Part shown: one piece after another, positions 12,659 to 23,792 of the stretch | How the letters are laid out: each line of letters begins with the position of its first letter | How positions within the stretch are numbered: position 1 is the stretch's first letter | Source: Symbiodinium microadriaticum | Taxonomy: Eukaryota; Sar; Dinophyceae; Suessiales; Symbiodiniaceae | Direction: 5' to 3' | NCBI GenBank assembly: GCA_001939145.1 | Contig: LSRX01000484.1 | Location: forward strand, 273,903 to 337,902 | Length of the DNA: 64,000 bases | Notes under the pieces: model-generated | What the model was told of the DNA's origin: nothing | Databases searched by the model: none | What the model saw: the letters and a program-made list of their open reading frames with translations, nothing else | Made by a program: the position numbers and the translations under genes

Positions 12659-12945
12659 GAGACCTGCTTTGACGTGATCTTCGTGATGGAGCTCCTGAGC
12701 CCAAAGAGTTGGTTTCGGGTCAAGGTCCCTAGTATCTTCTGGTCTTAGTTCGACACGCGCCCCAAATCCCGGGGAGAGGGATCAGCGACCGGTAGCCTGT
12801 TCATCTGCCAAGTCGGTGTTGTCAATGAACTTACTGCTTACGGCTCCCGGGAAGTTTTGCTCAGATGCTCTGGGGCTCAAGGCTTGGGATGTTCTTGGGG
12901 CGTGCTGGCGTCGGAACAGCAACTTCGAAGTTTTGAAGTCTCAAA
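12659..12945 (+). CDS. Candidate exons of a membrane protein
   Basis: Exon 12659-12718 (ETCFDVIFVMELLSPKSWFR) has both splice sites, phase 0. A 94-bp intron leads to an open segment from 12813 (GKFCSDALGLKAWDVLGACW). Hydrophobic stretches nearby on this strand (12430-12540, 14225-14336) and RIYVQDPFNWCDMLLGLPG near 14510 recall ion-channel segments. The resemblance is loose. Confidence 0.2.
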
Positions 12946-13173
12946 CCCGCCAAAGCCCTCACACTAAGAGAGTGGTGTGTCTGGGAACAGAGCCCTACAC
13001 CCTAAACCCCACATGTCTGAAAAGAGGCCTCGATGCTAAGCTGCCTTAAAGGCCCCTGAGCTCCAAGCCCCACGAAGCCAAGGCCCAAGGTCTTAGGGTC
13101 CTGTTTCCGGGCTTCAGTGCAGCGCAAAAGTGTGCAGGTTGGAGCTTTAGGGCTCAACCAGAGGTTTGGGGTT

Positions 13174-13177
13174 AATA

Positions 13178-13208
<31 letters not shown>

Positions 13209-13557
13209 AGATATAGATATAGATATGGATATGGATATGGATATAGATATAGATATGGATATGGATATGGATATGGATATAGATATAGATATATATATAT
13301 ATATATATATACAGGTAGATAGATAGATAGATAGATAGGTAGGTAGGTAGGTAGGTAGGTAGATAGATAGATAGATAGATAGGTAGGTAGGTAGATAGAT
13401 AGATAGATAGATAGGTAGATAGATAGATAGATAGATAGGTAGGTAGGTAGGTAGGTAGGTAGATAGATAGATAGATAGATAGGTAGGTAGGTAGATAGAT
13501 AGATAGATAGATAGGTAGATAGATAGATAGATAGATAGGTAGATAGATAGATAGATA
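13174..13557. repeat. Compound microsatellite (AT, GATATA, GATA, GGTA)
   Basis: An AT tract passes into GATATA/GATATG units, then alternating blocks of GATA and GGTA. Long minus-strand frames here (13002-13799) are artefacts. Confidence 0.95.
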
Positions 13558-14029
13558 GGGTTCCTTAGGGTTCGGTGCCATCTTATCGGGCATAGGGCTT
13601 CGGGTTGTGCATGCGGAGGCCTGGAAGTGATCTCAAGAGCTACTTCTTGGTCCCGGTTCATGGGCACACACACACACACATCCGTGTACGTGCATAGGGT
13701 GCATAAGTAAGTGCCGGTACATACGCGCGCTGAGTTTATATGCAACACAACATGCATGCGCTTGTCCTGCAATCTGTAGCCTGCGAGGCTTTCGAGCATC
13801 GAAGGTTTCGGGTTTCAGGGCCAGTCAAAATTCAGGGTGCCGGGGTTCGGGATTGTTAGGGGTATGGGGTTGTAGGATGTTATGGGGCGTTCGGGTCTTG
13901 GGGGGGGGGGAGAACTTACCGAAAGCTCGAAATCCAGGACTTGAAGACCTCCTCCACCTGAGGTTCCTGTGCCGATGCATCTCCTCCCCGTCCAAGCACC
14001 TGGGACGTCGGATTCAGACATTCAAGCTT

Positions 14030-14152
14030 AAACCCCTGAACCCCTAAACCCCTGAACCATAAACCCTGAACCCCTGAACCCTAAACCCTAAACCCCTAGC
14101 CTAGGCAAGTCCGAGTGTGAGTGGTGAAACCCTAAACCCCTAAACCCTAAAA
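14030..14152. repeat. Interstitial telomere-like array (CCCTAAA)
   Basis: Imperfect CCCTAAA, CCCCTGAA and CCCCTAAA units in two blocks separated by about 35 bp. Confidence 0.8.
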
Positions 14153-15029
14153 TGAGGTGTTGGGGGCTTGTTAGGACTGGTTTCAGTGTTGTTGGTGGCT
14201 TTCTAGGGCTCGCGGGAGTTCCAGGATGGGGTTGCTGCCATCATCTTCTTGAGCCACGACTGGTTCATGGGCATTTGGGAACTTGCCACACTGCAATTCG
14301 GGGGCCCTTGGCCTGCTGTCTTTGAACGTTGTTACGGTTTCCTGTCTGCCGGATGTGTTTTTTGAGTCACGGGAATTCTGCTTGCGGCAAGTTTGGCTCC
14401 GCCTCTCCAAGGTGTCTTCGTACTTGGAGAAAGTCTAAGCACACGCTTCCTGATCGAATCGTTGTTCACGACCGGTGAGCCCTTCAAGTCAATACTATAT
14501 TGCCAGGAGAATCTACGTCCAAGATCCCTTCAATTGGTGTGATATGCTCCTTGGATTGCCTGGATATGAGCTTTGAGGCCTTCATCTGGAAAGGCCGAAG
14601 TCCCCAATCTGCGTGTGTTTTCGATTCCCCCTGAACGGGCAGGTCGGGGTACTTTGCTCAAGCCCCAACCAAGAATTTATGTTTAGGCCTGCGCTCTAAC
14701 CAAGCTTCAAAATTCAACCACCGTGGAGTGACACTACGCCTCTACGTTTGTTTGGAGTCTCTTGCCATAGTACAGTCAGGGTTTTGACCATCACAGCGAC
14801 AGGCATTTCTTGCCCATTGTTTGCGACCTGCCTTTTGACAACAGCACTTGACTGTAGCGAACCTCGCCGACAAACATTGACCTACTTGTCTGCGAGAGTC
14901 AGTACTACTGTGGGGCGGGGGGCGCTTGCCTCAATCCCTAAAGTCGGACCCCACGGAAGACCCTGAACACCCCAGCGTTTTCCTGAAAATTCCGCTGAGG
15001 CCAAACCGTCCCGGTAAGGAGCCCCTTTC

Positions 15030-15073
15030 AAAACCCTAAACCCTAAACCCCTAAAGCCCTAAACCCTAAACCC
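15030..15073. repeat. Interstitial telomere-like array (CCCTAAA)
   Basis: Five to six CCCTAAA-type units with one CCCTAAAG variant. Confidence 0.8.
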
Positions 15074-15173
15074 GAACAGCTTGCTTCCAACCCGATGTCT
15101 CCAGGCTCGCTGCATTGGGGTTGCCCCTGCGTGCGAGCGTGGGCTTCGTGCTCCAGCCGCTGTCTTCACTGGA

Positions 15174-15245
15174 GGCCACCATAGCGGTTTAGGGGGGGTT
15201 TAGGGTTTAAGGGTTTAGGGTTTAGGCCACCATGGCGGTTTAGGG
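15174..15245. repeat. Telomere-like array flanked by a 21-bp direct repeat
   Basis: TTTAGGG units lie between GGCCACCATAGCGGTTTAGGG-type sequence at 15174 and a copy with one G for A at 15225. Confidence 0.65.
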
Positions 15246-16170
15246 CTCAGAAACTCGGTTGCCAGGTTTTGGGGGAATTTACGAGATTTCAAGGACTCTT
15301 TATCGTCCTACTAGTAGGTCCTGCCAAGACTATCGAGCGAATCCTTTACAGCAGTGAGCGCCCGAACACGCCATGTACAGCCGCAGGCGCCGACCGTGCA
15401 GCAGGTGCTCCTGCACCCCGGTTCAAATTTTAAGCCCATGAGTCGACCAACATCATGCGCAAGCATCGATGATACTGTCGCTTGTGTCGGATGGGGCACC
15501 TGCTTGCTCGAGGATGAGTCCTCACCTGATCCTGCCAGTGGAAAATCATGATCTTTCTTGTGGGCTGCAGGTGACACAGCTCTTGTGTCTGTGACCACAT
15601 TCGACCTGGAACACTTTCTGGCATCCAAGAGTCTAAAGTCCCAAACTGTATCTTCACCCCGACTTAAACCCTACTGTATCATGAGGCCCTGCACCTCAAA
15701 CCCTTTAAGCCACATTCCTACCTTCCAAGCCCTAAGCCCTACCCGTTTGAAAATGTCCACAAACAGAGCTTAGAGCACCAAAGCCCTGAACCCACATCGC
15801 GTCGATCGTAGAGCCGATGCCATCGATAACGCTGACGCTTTGTAGAGATCGGGAACTCAGCTGTCGTATGATCCCGCAATCTTCCCCTTGAATATTTTCT
15901 GTGTATGTATGACTGTATGACTATAATTTTGAACCTTGCTATATGTATCTATCTTCTTCTTCCGAGAGCTTAATTAGAGTCCGGGGGACGCGCTCCTAGC
16001 ACAAACGAATTCCAGGCATGCACCTAATTAAATTTGCTGGCTGGAGCAGAAATCTGGGCCTCACAGGATGAAATAACACAAACAAGGAGTAGCCCAGTAT
16101 GCACTCAGCATGTGGGAATGGCAGAGGGGATTTAACCGGCGCAACAAGAAAAACCGTCCCCTCAACAGCC

Positions 16171-16171
16171 N
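16171..16171. other. Ambiguous base
   Basis: The only N in the window. Confidence 0.99.
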
Positions 16172-16633
16172 TGCCGAGCTGATATCACATTCTGCGCTAC
16201 GTGCCGCTTGTTGCAGGCACAACCGCCACTTCAGCCTGAAAAATGGACTGCAAGAGGCTGTGAAACATTTTAGAGCATCACTCGCATTTGGCCTCTCTGT
16301 GAAGCCCTCTCAAAGGAAGCTACATCACCCGAAGTTGCCCTTGGGTGTCGCAGGCTCCGTCATGAGCCTTAACTGGCAATCAGGCTCTTGCAGGACTCGC
16401 GCGACCCTCAACTACACTTCCCCTGATATTCAAGGTCCTTGACCCAACCACAAAGAAATTCCCACGCATAGGAATTGAAGGTCAGGTAACCGAGACGAGG
16501 CAAAAAAGCACGGGGCCCCATTCAATGCGGCCTCGCGGCCAAAGATTTTCAAGATTGAGCTAGGGGCTTAGGGTTTCAACTCGGAACCTCTAAACTTCAG
16601 GGGGGGCAGGCTCCTGCTGCAATCGCAAGTAAC

Positions 16634-16709
16634 TTTGCCAAGCAGCCAAGATATAAACTCCTGTACTTGGATTTTGCCGTCCCGATTGGCGTCTGCTTGC
16701 TGAAACAGC
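16634..16709 (-). CDS. EF-hand protein, exon with second calcium-binding loop
   Basis: Contains the loop DANRDGKIQVQE (16658-16693: Asp1, Asn3, Asp5, Gly6, Ile8, Glu12) with entering residues LFQQA and exiting residues FISWLLGK. The acceptor AG is at 16710-16711. The exon starts GCTG, which repeats the first four bases of the preceding intron (16832-16829). The phase matches the upstream exon and the intron is 123 bp. A GT donor follows at 16633-16632. Paired EF-hands with this spacing are typical of calmodulin-like and centrin-like proteins, but the full gene is not resolved. It lies about 600 bp downstream of the triple-repeat gene on the same strand. Confidence 0.8.
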
Positions 16710-16832
16710 CTTACTTGTTCAGCTTGCGGTTAAATCAAAGTTAGAAGGGATAATCTTGAGTTTGAACCTGTTCCAGACCTTGCTCCATCCAAATAAACAC
16801 CAAACATCGTGCTTGGTGGACTGCTCAGCAGC

Positions 16833-16918
16833 GCTTGCACCTCGGTCTTTGGAACCGACAGAGCCTCCAAAATCCCCAGCATCTCCTCTTCTGATAGGAT
16901 GCCGTCGCCAGATTTGTC
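16833..16918 (-). CDS. EF-hand protein, exon with first calcium-binding loop
   Basis: The exon opens directly with a canonical 12-residue EF-hand loop, DKSGDGILSEEE (16883-16918: Asp1, Ser3, Asp5, Gly6, Ile7, Leu8, Glu12), followed by the exiting helix (MLGILEALSVPKTEVQ). An AG acceptor precedes it (16919-16920) and an in-frame stop lies just upstream, so the exon must start here. It ends in a GC donor (intron from 16832). Splicing to 16709 gives VQALFQQADANRDG, the proper entering helix of a second EF-hand. The protein should bind calcium. The earlier exons, which would supply the entering helix of this hand, were not found. Confidence 0.8.
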
Positions 16919-17506
16919 CTGGTTGGCCAGGGTTTAGGCTTGAAGGTCCTGGGACTTCGGCTCTAATTAAGGCTTCACCGCCAAGCCAAATCTCATCACT
17001 GTCATGGAAGTCAATCACTAAATGCGGTTTCGGGCTTGGGCACGCATGCCGTTGACCGCACCCCTCGCACCCTTCACTGGCTGCTAAATTGTCTTTTAAA
17101 GAAACAAAGGTCGATCATGAAAGCTGCTCCGACCTCGGCACTAAACTGCCATGATGAGGGCATTCCACCACCAGCAACTTACATCCGGGTTGCCTGACAC
17201 CGCAACTGCTAGTAATGCATTTCGGGGGCTATTTTATATGACTGCTCCATGCCTGCATCTTGAAACCTCCTACGACTTCGCCTTACGGGGCAAATTCGGG
17301 TTTGTCATGCCGACCAGTACCCAGGTTAGACCTGACCTTAGATAAAGCTTGTGTTCGTCCTTGCGCAAGCTTCGCCCCACATGAAGCCTGCACATGTTTG
17401 ATTCAAGCCTAGTTTCCGCTAATCGCACTCATAGCTACTGTCAGAACAACCCACACTTCCCTTAGGCGGAGACGCATTGCTTGCTTAGGGTACATGCAGA
17501 GCCAAT

Positions 17507-19276
17507 TCATCGCCCAGTATCATACTTATGGAAGAGATCTTGCACCAGTTTAGTCTGCCCCATCTTGAACTCTGTCATGTTGAAGGCGACAGTGGGCTGG
17601 AACGTGATGGTCACCACTTGGCCCACAACTTTGGCTTCATGCGCAGGATTCCATCGATAGTCCGACACTCCGTTCTTCGGAGGGTATTTCAACTTTGCGC
17701 CAAAAGAAGTCACATGCTCTTCTTCAAATTCATAGGTTTCGGACTCACCGGCGAAGACAAGCCGGTCCTTGTAGTCATCATTGAGAAACAAGCGGAACCA
17801 AACATCCACGGAGCACTGGTTCACAAATGTTAGCTTTTGCTTCTCATCCGCTCCAGCTGTGCCAATGCTAGCATTTGATGTCAATGAAGCTGTCAGCTCA
17901 ACAACCGCAGAGCTTGCGCCAGCTGGGAAGATATGAGTATTTGGAGCTGGCTGCGATGTGTACCAGGCTGCAATGTGTGAAAGAGTGGCAGCATCCAAAT
18001 TGCAAGAAACCTCGCCATCGGCGATCAGGGTATGTTCCTCGGATGCTTCTGTGCTACCTGATCCGATCACACGGACACAGCAGGGATTGCCAGTGCCATT
18101 CCGAAGCACACATGTCGACATTTTACCTGTGCAAGGCTTGCAATCCGACATGTTCAGTGCAATCGTGGGCTGGAACGTGATGGTCACCACTTGGCCCACA
18201 ACTTTGGCTTCATGCGCAGGATTCCATCGATAGTCCGACACTCCGTTCTTCGGAGGGTATTTCAACTTTGCGCCAAAAGAAGTCACATGCTCTTCTTCAA
18301 ATTCATAGGTTTCGGACTCACCGGCGAAGACAAGCCGGTCCTTGTAGTCATCATTGAGAAACAAGCGGAACCAAACATCCACGGAGCACTGGTTCACAAA
18401 TGTTAGCTTTTGCTTCTCATCCGCTCCAGCTGTGCCAATGCTAGCATTTGATGTCAATGAAGCTGTCAGCTCAACAACCGCAGAGCTTGCGCCAGCTGGG
18501 AAGATATGAGTATTTGGAGCTGGCTGCGATGTGTACCAGGCTGCAATGTGTGAAAGAGTGGCAGCATCCAAATTGCAAGAAACCTCGCCATCGGCGATCA
18601 GGGTATGTTCCTCGGATGCTTCTGTGCTACCTGATCCGATCACACGGACACAGCAGGGATTGCCAGTGCCATTCCGAAGCACACATGTCGACATTTTACC
18701 TGTGCAAGGCTTGCAATCCGACATGTTCAGTGCAATCGTGGGCTGGAACGTGATGGTCACCACTTGGCCCACAACTTTGGCTTCATGCGCAGGATTCCAT
18801 CGATAGTCCGACACTCCGTTCTTCGGAGGGTATTTCAACTTTGCGCCAAAAGAAGTCACATGCTCTTCTTCAAATTCATAGGTTTCGGACTCACCGGCGA
18901 AGACAAGCCGGTCCTTGTAGTCATCATTGAGAAACAAGCGGAACCAAACATCCACGGAGCACTGGTTCACAAATGTTAGCTTTTGCTTCTCATCCGCTCC
19001 AGCTGTGCCAATGCTAGCATTTGATGTCAATGAAGCTGTCAGCTCAACAACCGCAGAGCTTGCGCCAGCTGGGAAGATATGAGTATTTGGAGCTGGCTGC
19101 GATGTGTACCAGGCTGCAATGTGTGAAAGAGTGGCAGCATCCAAATTGCAAGAAACCTCGCCATCGGCGATCAGGGTATGTTCCTCGGATGCTTCTGTGC
19201 TACCTGATCCGACCACACGGACACAGCAGGGATCGCCAGTGCCATTCCGAAGTACACAGCTGACATTGCCAGGCAT
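17507..19276 (-). CDS. Three-repeat secreted-like or structural protein of unknown function
   Basis: An intron-free gene from the ATG at 19276 to the stop at 17507, about 590 residues. It is almost entirely three tandem copies of a 191-residue unit. Each unit starts VLRNGTGNPCCVRV and contains a second segment starting KLTFVNQCSVDVWFRLF. The two halves resemble each other (Asn-containing strand, paired hydrophobic strand, then HTLIADGE against DRLVFAGE), suggesting an old duplication inside a unit that was tripled recently. The pattern looks like all-beta sandwiches. The linker between units contains CKPCTGKMST, so each unit carries its own potential start Met, as if single-unit genes had fused. 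There is no clear signal peptide. The C-terminal tail ends LFHKYDTGR. No family recognised. Confidence 0.85.
   Translation of the reverse strand: MPGNVSCVLRNGTGDPCCVRVVGSGSTEASEEHTLIADGEVSCNLDAATLSHIAAWYTSQPAPNTHIFPAGASSAVVELTASLTSNASIGTAGADEKQKLTFVNQCSVDVWFRLFLNDDYKDRLVFAGESETYEFEEEHVTSFGAKLKYPPKNGVSDYRWNPAHEAKVVGQVVTITFQPTIALNMSDCKPCTGKMSTCVLRNGTGNPCCVRVIGSGSTEASEEHTLIADGEVSCNLDAATLSHIAAWYTSQPAPNTHIFPAGASSAVVELTASLTSNASIGTAGADEKQKLTFVNQCSVDVWFRLFLNDDYKDRLVFAGESETYEFEEEHVTSFGAKLKYPPKNGVSDYRWNPAHEAKVVGQVVTITFQPTIALNMSDCKPCTGKMSTCVLRNGTGNPCCVRVIGSGSTEASEEHTLIADGEVSCNLDAATLSHIAAWYTSQPAPNTHIFPAGASSAVVELTASLTSNASIGTAGADEKQKLTFVNQCSVDVWFRLFLNDDYKDRLVFAGESETYEFEEEHVTSFGAKLKYPPKNGVSDYRWNPAHEAKVVGQVVTITFQPTVAFNMTEFKMGQTKLVQDLFHKYDTGR
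17592..19252 (-). repeat. 573-bp coding tandem repeat, about 2.9 copies
   Basis: The period is exactly 573 bp (191 codons). The open frames on the opposite strand recur identically every 573 bp, showing that the copies are almost identical at DNA level. Only the block ends differ (17580-17591, and the region beyond 19252 plus a few substitutions). This implies very recent duplication or ongoing gene conversion. Confidence 0.92.
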
Positions 19277-19291
19277 CGCACTCAAGTCCAG

Positions 19292-19444
19292 CTACACCAC
19301 GTGGCTAAACTGCTGCACGACCTGTTGTCTGATGAGGCAGAAACAAAACAAAAGCTCGAAGATTTGGCTGCAAGCAAGCTCGCAGATGGCTCCGACAAAC
19401 AAGAGGCTGCCGCTGAAACAGAGTCTGCAAGAGAGACAGTGTGA
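19292..19444 (+). CDS. Possible terminal exon with hydrophilic helical tail
   Basis: After a TCCAG acceptor (19289-19291) 50 codons run to a TGA at 19444. The peptide is rich in Glu, Asp, Lys and Ala (LHDLLSDEAETKQKLEDLA), likely helical or coiled-coil. It lies on the opposite strand only 16 bp from the start codon of the triple-repeat gene, and no upstream plus-strand exon is visible, so it may be chance. Confidence 0.3.
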   Translation, partial: LHHVAKLLHDLLSDEAETKQKLEDLAASKLADGSDKQEAAAETESARETV

Positions 19445-21175
19445 GAGAGAGTGTGTACGTGTTTTCGGCACCGGTGCTTCTTGTCGCTCTTTTTGCTTCA
19501 ATGGAGTTGAATCCAAGCTGCATGCACTATATACACTCCACGAACCACTTTTAGGCCATTTGTTGGCTATCTAACACCCTGAAAGACAGGCCGTAGACCA
19601 AGGAACCTTGAGTTGATTGTTGGGATTCACATGTCCTACTCCCTCAATCCAAACCTTAGGTGCGCAACCAGAACCGCAACCACAATCGCAACGAGAATCG
19701 CAATCACGATGGCGATGGCAACAGCAACGACAAGACAGCGACAAACTGTTTCAGGGTTCTCTACGGCCTTAACCCCTCAAGGCTTCCATGCTTAGGATTG
19801 AAGGCTTGAGGTTTCTCAGAGGCCACCGGGTTCGAGGCGCTAGGCATTAAGCCTTTTCAGCCATCGGTGAAACTAAAGTTCCGACGTTGTGGCTGCTGCC
19901 TGTGGCACAGTGCTTTCTGCGACACTTACGTTTACAGGTTGTTCAACAATTCAGATCTACCTCGTCTACCTGTCAATGGCTGCCGGCTATCAGGTGCTTG
20001 GGCTTGGGTGTTTTACAGATGACGGTGTTTTATGGTATGCTCGTCACGGTATAGCAAACATTGAGACCATCTCATCAGGTTGCCCAACACCTTACACTTT
20101 GCACAGCCCAAACTTTGTGCTCAACACCTGAAACCACAGAGCCCTGGGCGATGATGAAACCTTATGTACCTCTGAAACCCCCAGCTGTTGAAGAGGCCTC
20201 CGTACTGCGATGTCGGAAACTGAGATGAAGATACGAGTGCCCGAAGCCTTCGGATGATGGCGAATGCCATGACGAAGCATTGAGACGACGATTTGCCTAC
20301 AACAACAGGAAAACAAGCCTTGCTCCCTCAGCCGGCATGTCAACATACGTGGATCGTGTAAGCAGAACGCCGCAGCCTGAAGCTTGCAGACGAACCCTGA
20401 CCTGCGCCTTGTGTGCGACAGCCCAGGCCTTCCCCAGAGCCCATAGAGCCCGAAACGCCTTCATCAACGAAACCTAAACTAAACCCGACGTGCTCTGCTG
20501 CAGCCAGCTGCCTCTACTGCCAGACGCTGATGTCCGAGAGGATGAGTTTAGAGCCGATGGCGCCACCACACTGAGCCTGCCGCACAGGAGCAGCAGGTTG
20601 TTCACAAGGCCTGCGGTGTGGGACTTCCTGTTATGCCTTGGGGCTTAGGACCTGGGGTGATTTTAGAATTCAACTTTACTTCGCTTGTTGCCACCACTAT
20701 GTCGAGGACGGTGATCTCCTTGAAGGGGACGGAGGCTTTCATGAGCATGTTGAGACATTGAAAAACCCAAGATTTCCAATGCAAGGCTCGTCTCGGTCTC
20801 GGTTTTGGGCTTCTGCACAAACGTGTCAGGGGATCTAAATCAGAAGCTTGGCGAACTTTACCACACTAAATGTGACCCGTAACTTGAAGCTCAACCCAAC
20901 AGCCAAAGCCACACCCCAGATGGTAAATGAATCAAGAGATCTATGTAGGGTATGAATGCGGCCTGACAGGCATCCCCGCCCCAGAAGCACGGAGCACCAC
21001 CGTAGCCACCCACTGCAATGTTGAGCACAATCTTCCTAAGCACCAAGGCGGGGCACGTAAGCAGTAAGTACTGCGAGCCTGCCTTCCGGAAATCAGGATT
21101 TAGGAGCTTCGGAATATAGGAGCTTCGGAAGTCGTTTCAGCACTACAAATTTGTGGATGGGGTCTTATGCTTCAG
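19445..21175. other. Minisatellite and weak exon candidates
   Basis: A plus-strand segment at 20504-20596 (LPLLPDADVREDEFRADGAT between CAG and AG|GT) could belong to the globin-like gene. Otherwise no firm gene. Confidence 0.45.
19662..19740. repeat. Minisatellite (CGCAAC-like)
   Basis: Degenerate AACCGC, AATCGC and AACGAC hexamers. Confidence 0.65.
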
Positions 21176-21271
21176 AGGCTCTTGTTTTCCGCACTCTGAT
21201 CCCCTGCTTGGAAGATGTCTTCGGATCAGACACTGTCAGACACGAGTTTGCGTGGGTCTGGGAGTATCTGG
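21176..21271 (+). CDS. Probable globin-fold exon (last two helices)
   Basis: Between an AG acceptor (21174-21175) and a GT donor (21272-21273), 31 codons include LIPCLEDVFGSDTVRHEF and then AWVWEYL. This resembles the G and H helices of algal globin domains: a helix, a short turn with Gly, then a conserved Ala-Trp helix. The heme-binding histidines would lie in upstream exons that I could not identify. The frame stays open without splicing to a stop at 21426, so this could also be the start of a longer terminal exon. Similarity is by eye. Confidence 0.4.
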
Positions 21272-22605
21272 GTTTTCAATCGCGGTTACACTGTGCGGGT
21301 TTACGTAAAGCGTATAAGGCCCTTCAGAACTGCAAACCCAAAAACTTGGGAACCCACGAGGCCCGGAGTATCATGGGATTCTTTGACTTCCCAGAGCTCT
21401 TGGAATCAAATCTCTTAGAATCTTAGAAGCTGCTCAGCTTTCAGCACTCCAAGAACGGTAGACAAAAGACCGGAGACCTTACGAACGGGCCGAGTGGCAT
21501 GGGAATGTCAAACGGCGCATCCGCAGAATGACGGCCAGGGAAACACTTCCCCATGTAGTCCTTTTCGGCTGTTACCATCTAGGAGTAGGGGCTCAACCCT
21601 AAACTTAAACCCTAAAGCATGTTGCCTGGGGTGCGGATATCGGATTCTAGGCTTGGGCTGGGGTGTCGGACTCACCCAGCAAGGCCTGCACTGCGGACCA
21701 TGTCGGCGTCGTGCTACCTGGCAATTGCTCGGTGTCGTGACACCCAAGGCTAAGAATGCTGCGGGGGAACCCTAGATGACATGATTTTGGACGGCTACTT
21801 AGAGACTGATGTAAAGCCGTCTTCCTGTAGCCTAACCCTTGTCAAGGTGGCCTGGATCGGGGATGGGAACCGGAATACGACTCTATATAATACGTGACCC
21901 CTACCCCAGTTCCTACCTGGGGAACCTCACCACCTGCCAGCCACATCCCCAACACGCCGACCAACAAGCATAGACTCTAAGTTGAGAGATGAGGATTGCG
22001 GACCAACACGATAGGTCTGCTGGCAATCCCCGAAACATCTTGATTCTTAAACCCTACGCACTGCAGAGCTCCGGAAGCTACCCCGCCCTCCCGACACAAG
22101 ACTGGCGGGCCGCAATCCTGAATCGTTGCTATCCCGGTGTCGGCTTGTGGATAAAACAGTGTACTGTAAGGGTACTACAGGGCTACTATGAACGTACGAT
22201 AACGGCTCTTATAAGGGTGTTTAGAAGGGTTCGGAAGCATGCCAGCCTCACGAGCACTGGGCAGGGGCTGGAAGCTCTGAGTTTAAGCTCGGGGGGGTAA
22301 GCTAAAGCCTCAACTCTGAAGAATAAACCTCTAGATCAGAAGCCTTTAACTTCAAGTACTCTTGCGGCTTACTTTGAGCTTCAGGAGTCTGGCTTGAGCA
22401 TTTGGGAGCCTACCATGCACAAACGCTCACCGTCCTGTTCCGAAGCCTTGAAGCTGAAAGGCATAGGATTCAGGGCTTAGATGCCCCTGAATCCATTCTA
22501 AGATTAAGACAGTGGACTGAGTAGATGTGTCCTATGAGGTGGTGGGGACGAAGTGCTGAAACCCCGAAGGCAAATGCCACCAAGCCACGATGATAGGCTT
22601 TGTAG

Positions 22606-22887
22606 GATGCTTGGCCGTTCGAGTGCTTCTTGGCCTGCATCAGCGAGGATGTGATGAGACTCGGAAGTGATTTGGATCCCAAACTTGCATGTGCGTACAG
22701 AATCGAACTCCAGAACACCAGCGTCCGAAACCCTACACCCTACACCCCAAAAGCCCAACACCTCTGCCCGCCCTCATCTCCTGCACCCCGTCCAAAAGCC
22801 TTCAAGAACTCTTGGCTTGAAAAACATTACCTTGCTGGGAACAGTGCCCTAATGCCCAAAGGCAAATGGCTCGCGCTTCCGGGCTAA
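22606..22887 (+). CDS. Candidate last two exons of a plus-strand gene
   Basis: Exon 22606-22722 (DAWPFECFLACISEDVMRLG) and terminal exon 22807-22887 (TAA) are both phase 0, separated by an 84-bp GT-AG intron. No domain recognised. A further open segment lies at 22357-22460. Confidence 0.3.
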   Translation, partial: DAWPFECFLACISEDVMRLGSDLDPKLACAYRIELQNTSVRNPTPYTPKAQHLCPPSSPAPRPKAFKNSWLEKHYLAGNSALMPKGKWLALPG

Positions 22888-23695
22888 AAACATTCTTGAG
22901 CTCCTAGATCTGGACAGTGGCCATGCATAGAGTAGCAGCTCCGCACTGGGTAGAGCTCATGGCTGGAACCTTAAATCGCTCGCTGCGCCCCCAGCCCACG
23001 TGCTAGGAAGTGGTCAGGTGATAACTGCTCTTGGCCTGCCAGTGCTTGCGGCTTGCAGGAAACGGATCCCGAAGACGCATAAGTTATGTCTCAAGCTTTG
23101 AAATCCTTTGACTCCCTACTGACCTAATTACTAGGGATTCAAGCTAAGGACATAAGTTCTAGGGGTTGAAGTTGCTTGGTTTAGGCTTTTGCGCTTAAGG
23201 TGAAGGTTTAGGCTAGTGCGTTTTAGGCTTCTTCCTGCGAAGCAGCTACAATAAACAAGCCTGAATAATCGACAGCCCTGTATATTCGCTAGGGCTCTCC
23301 AACATAAATGTTTACAGTATTCGTGGGTAAAATCCACAACACAAAAACCAAACCTTACCAAAACCTCTGGCTCAATCCTTCGGGCTTCTATACACTAAGC
23401 CCTCGTTTCTTCGCGATCTCAAAGCCCTGAGCCTGAATCCCGGTGAGGTGCCCACTGGCATCGTAGGTCAGCTCCGGATCTACAAACCTGGTTGTGGCGC
23501 AGGTCTAGGGAGGCCTGAGGCTTTGGATGGACATCACCACCCCAACACCGGTAAAAGTAAGAGACTTTGGACTTTTAACCTTTGTGGAGAGTCTCGTTTC
23601 GCACGTGCGGAGCATGAAAACCTCGCAGTCTAGTATGATGCCCTATCACCCCGAAACATGTCTATTAGATGGCATCACCCAAACCCCTGTCTTAC

Positions 23696-23792
23696 CCATG
23701 TAGAACTCCGGTTGATCCGAAGAGGAAACAATCCTCCAATCAACTCCGGGAAACGTGGCAATAACCTCCGGCTGCCAGTAGAGGACCTCAGG
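23696..23792 (-). CDS. Candidate minus-strand exon
   Basis: CTCCAG acceptor at 23793-23798 and GTAAGA donor at 23695. The phase-0 peptide includes VLYWQPEVIATFPGVDW. No family recognised. Confidence 0.22.

Larger units (their letters stand above)
13558..16633. other. Telomere-like repeats and weak exon candidates
   Basis: Arrays listed separately. The best exon-like segment is 15571-15647 plus (DTALVSVTTFDLEHFLASKS between a CAG acceptor and a GTATCT donor). AT-rich sequence at 15890-15970 may be untranslated. Confidence 0.45.

Noticed and set aside
13002..13799. 265-residue minus-strand ORF rich in Tyr-Leu-Ser-Ile
   Set aside because: It is the translation of the GATA/GGTA microsatellite.
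17528..19263. Plus-strand ORFs recurring every 573 bp
   Set aside because: Antisense shadows of the triple-repeat gene.
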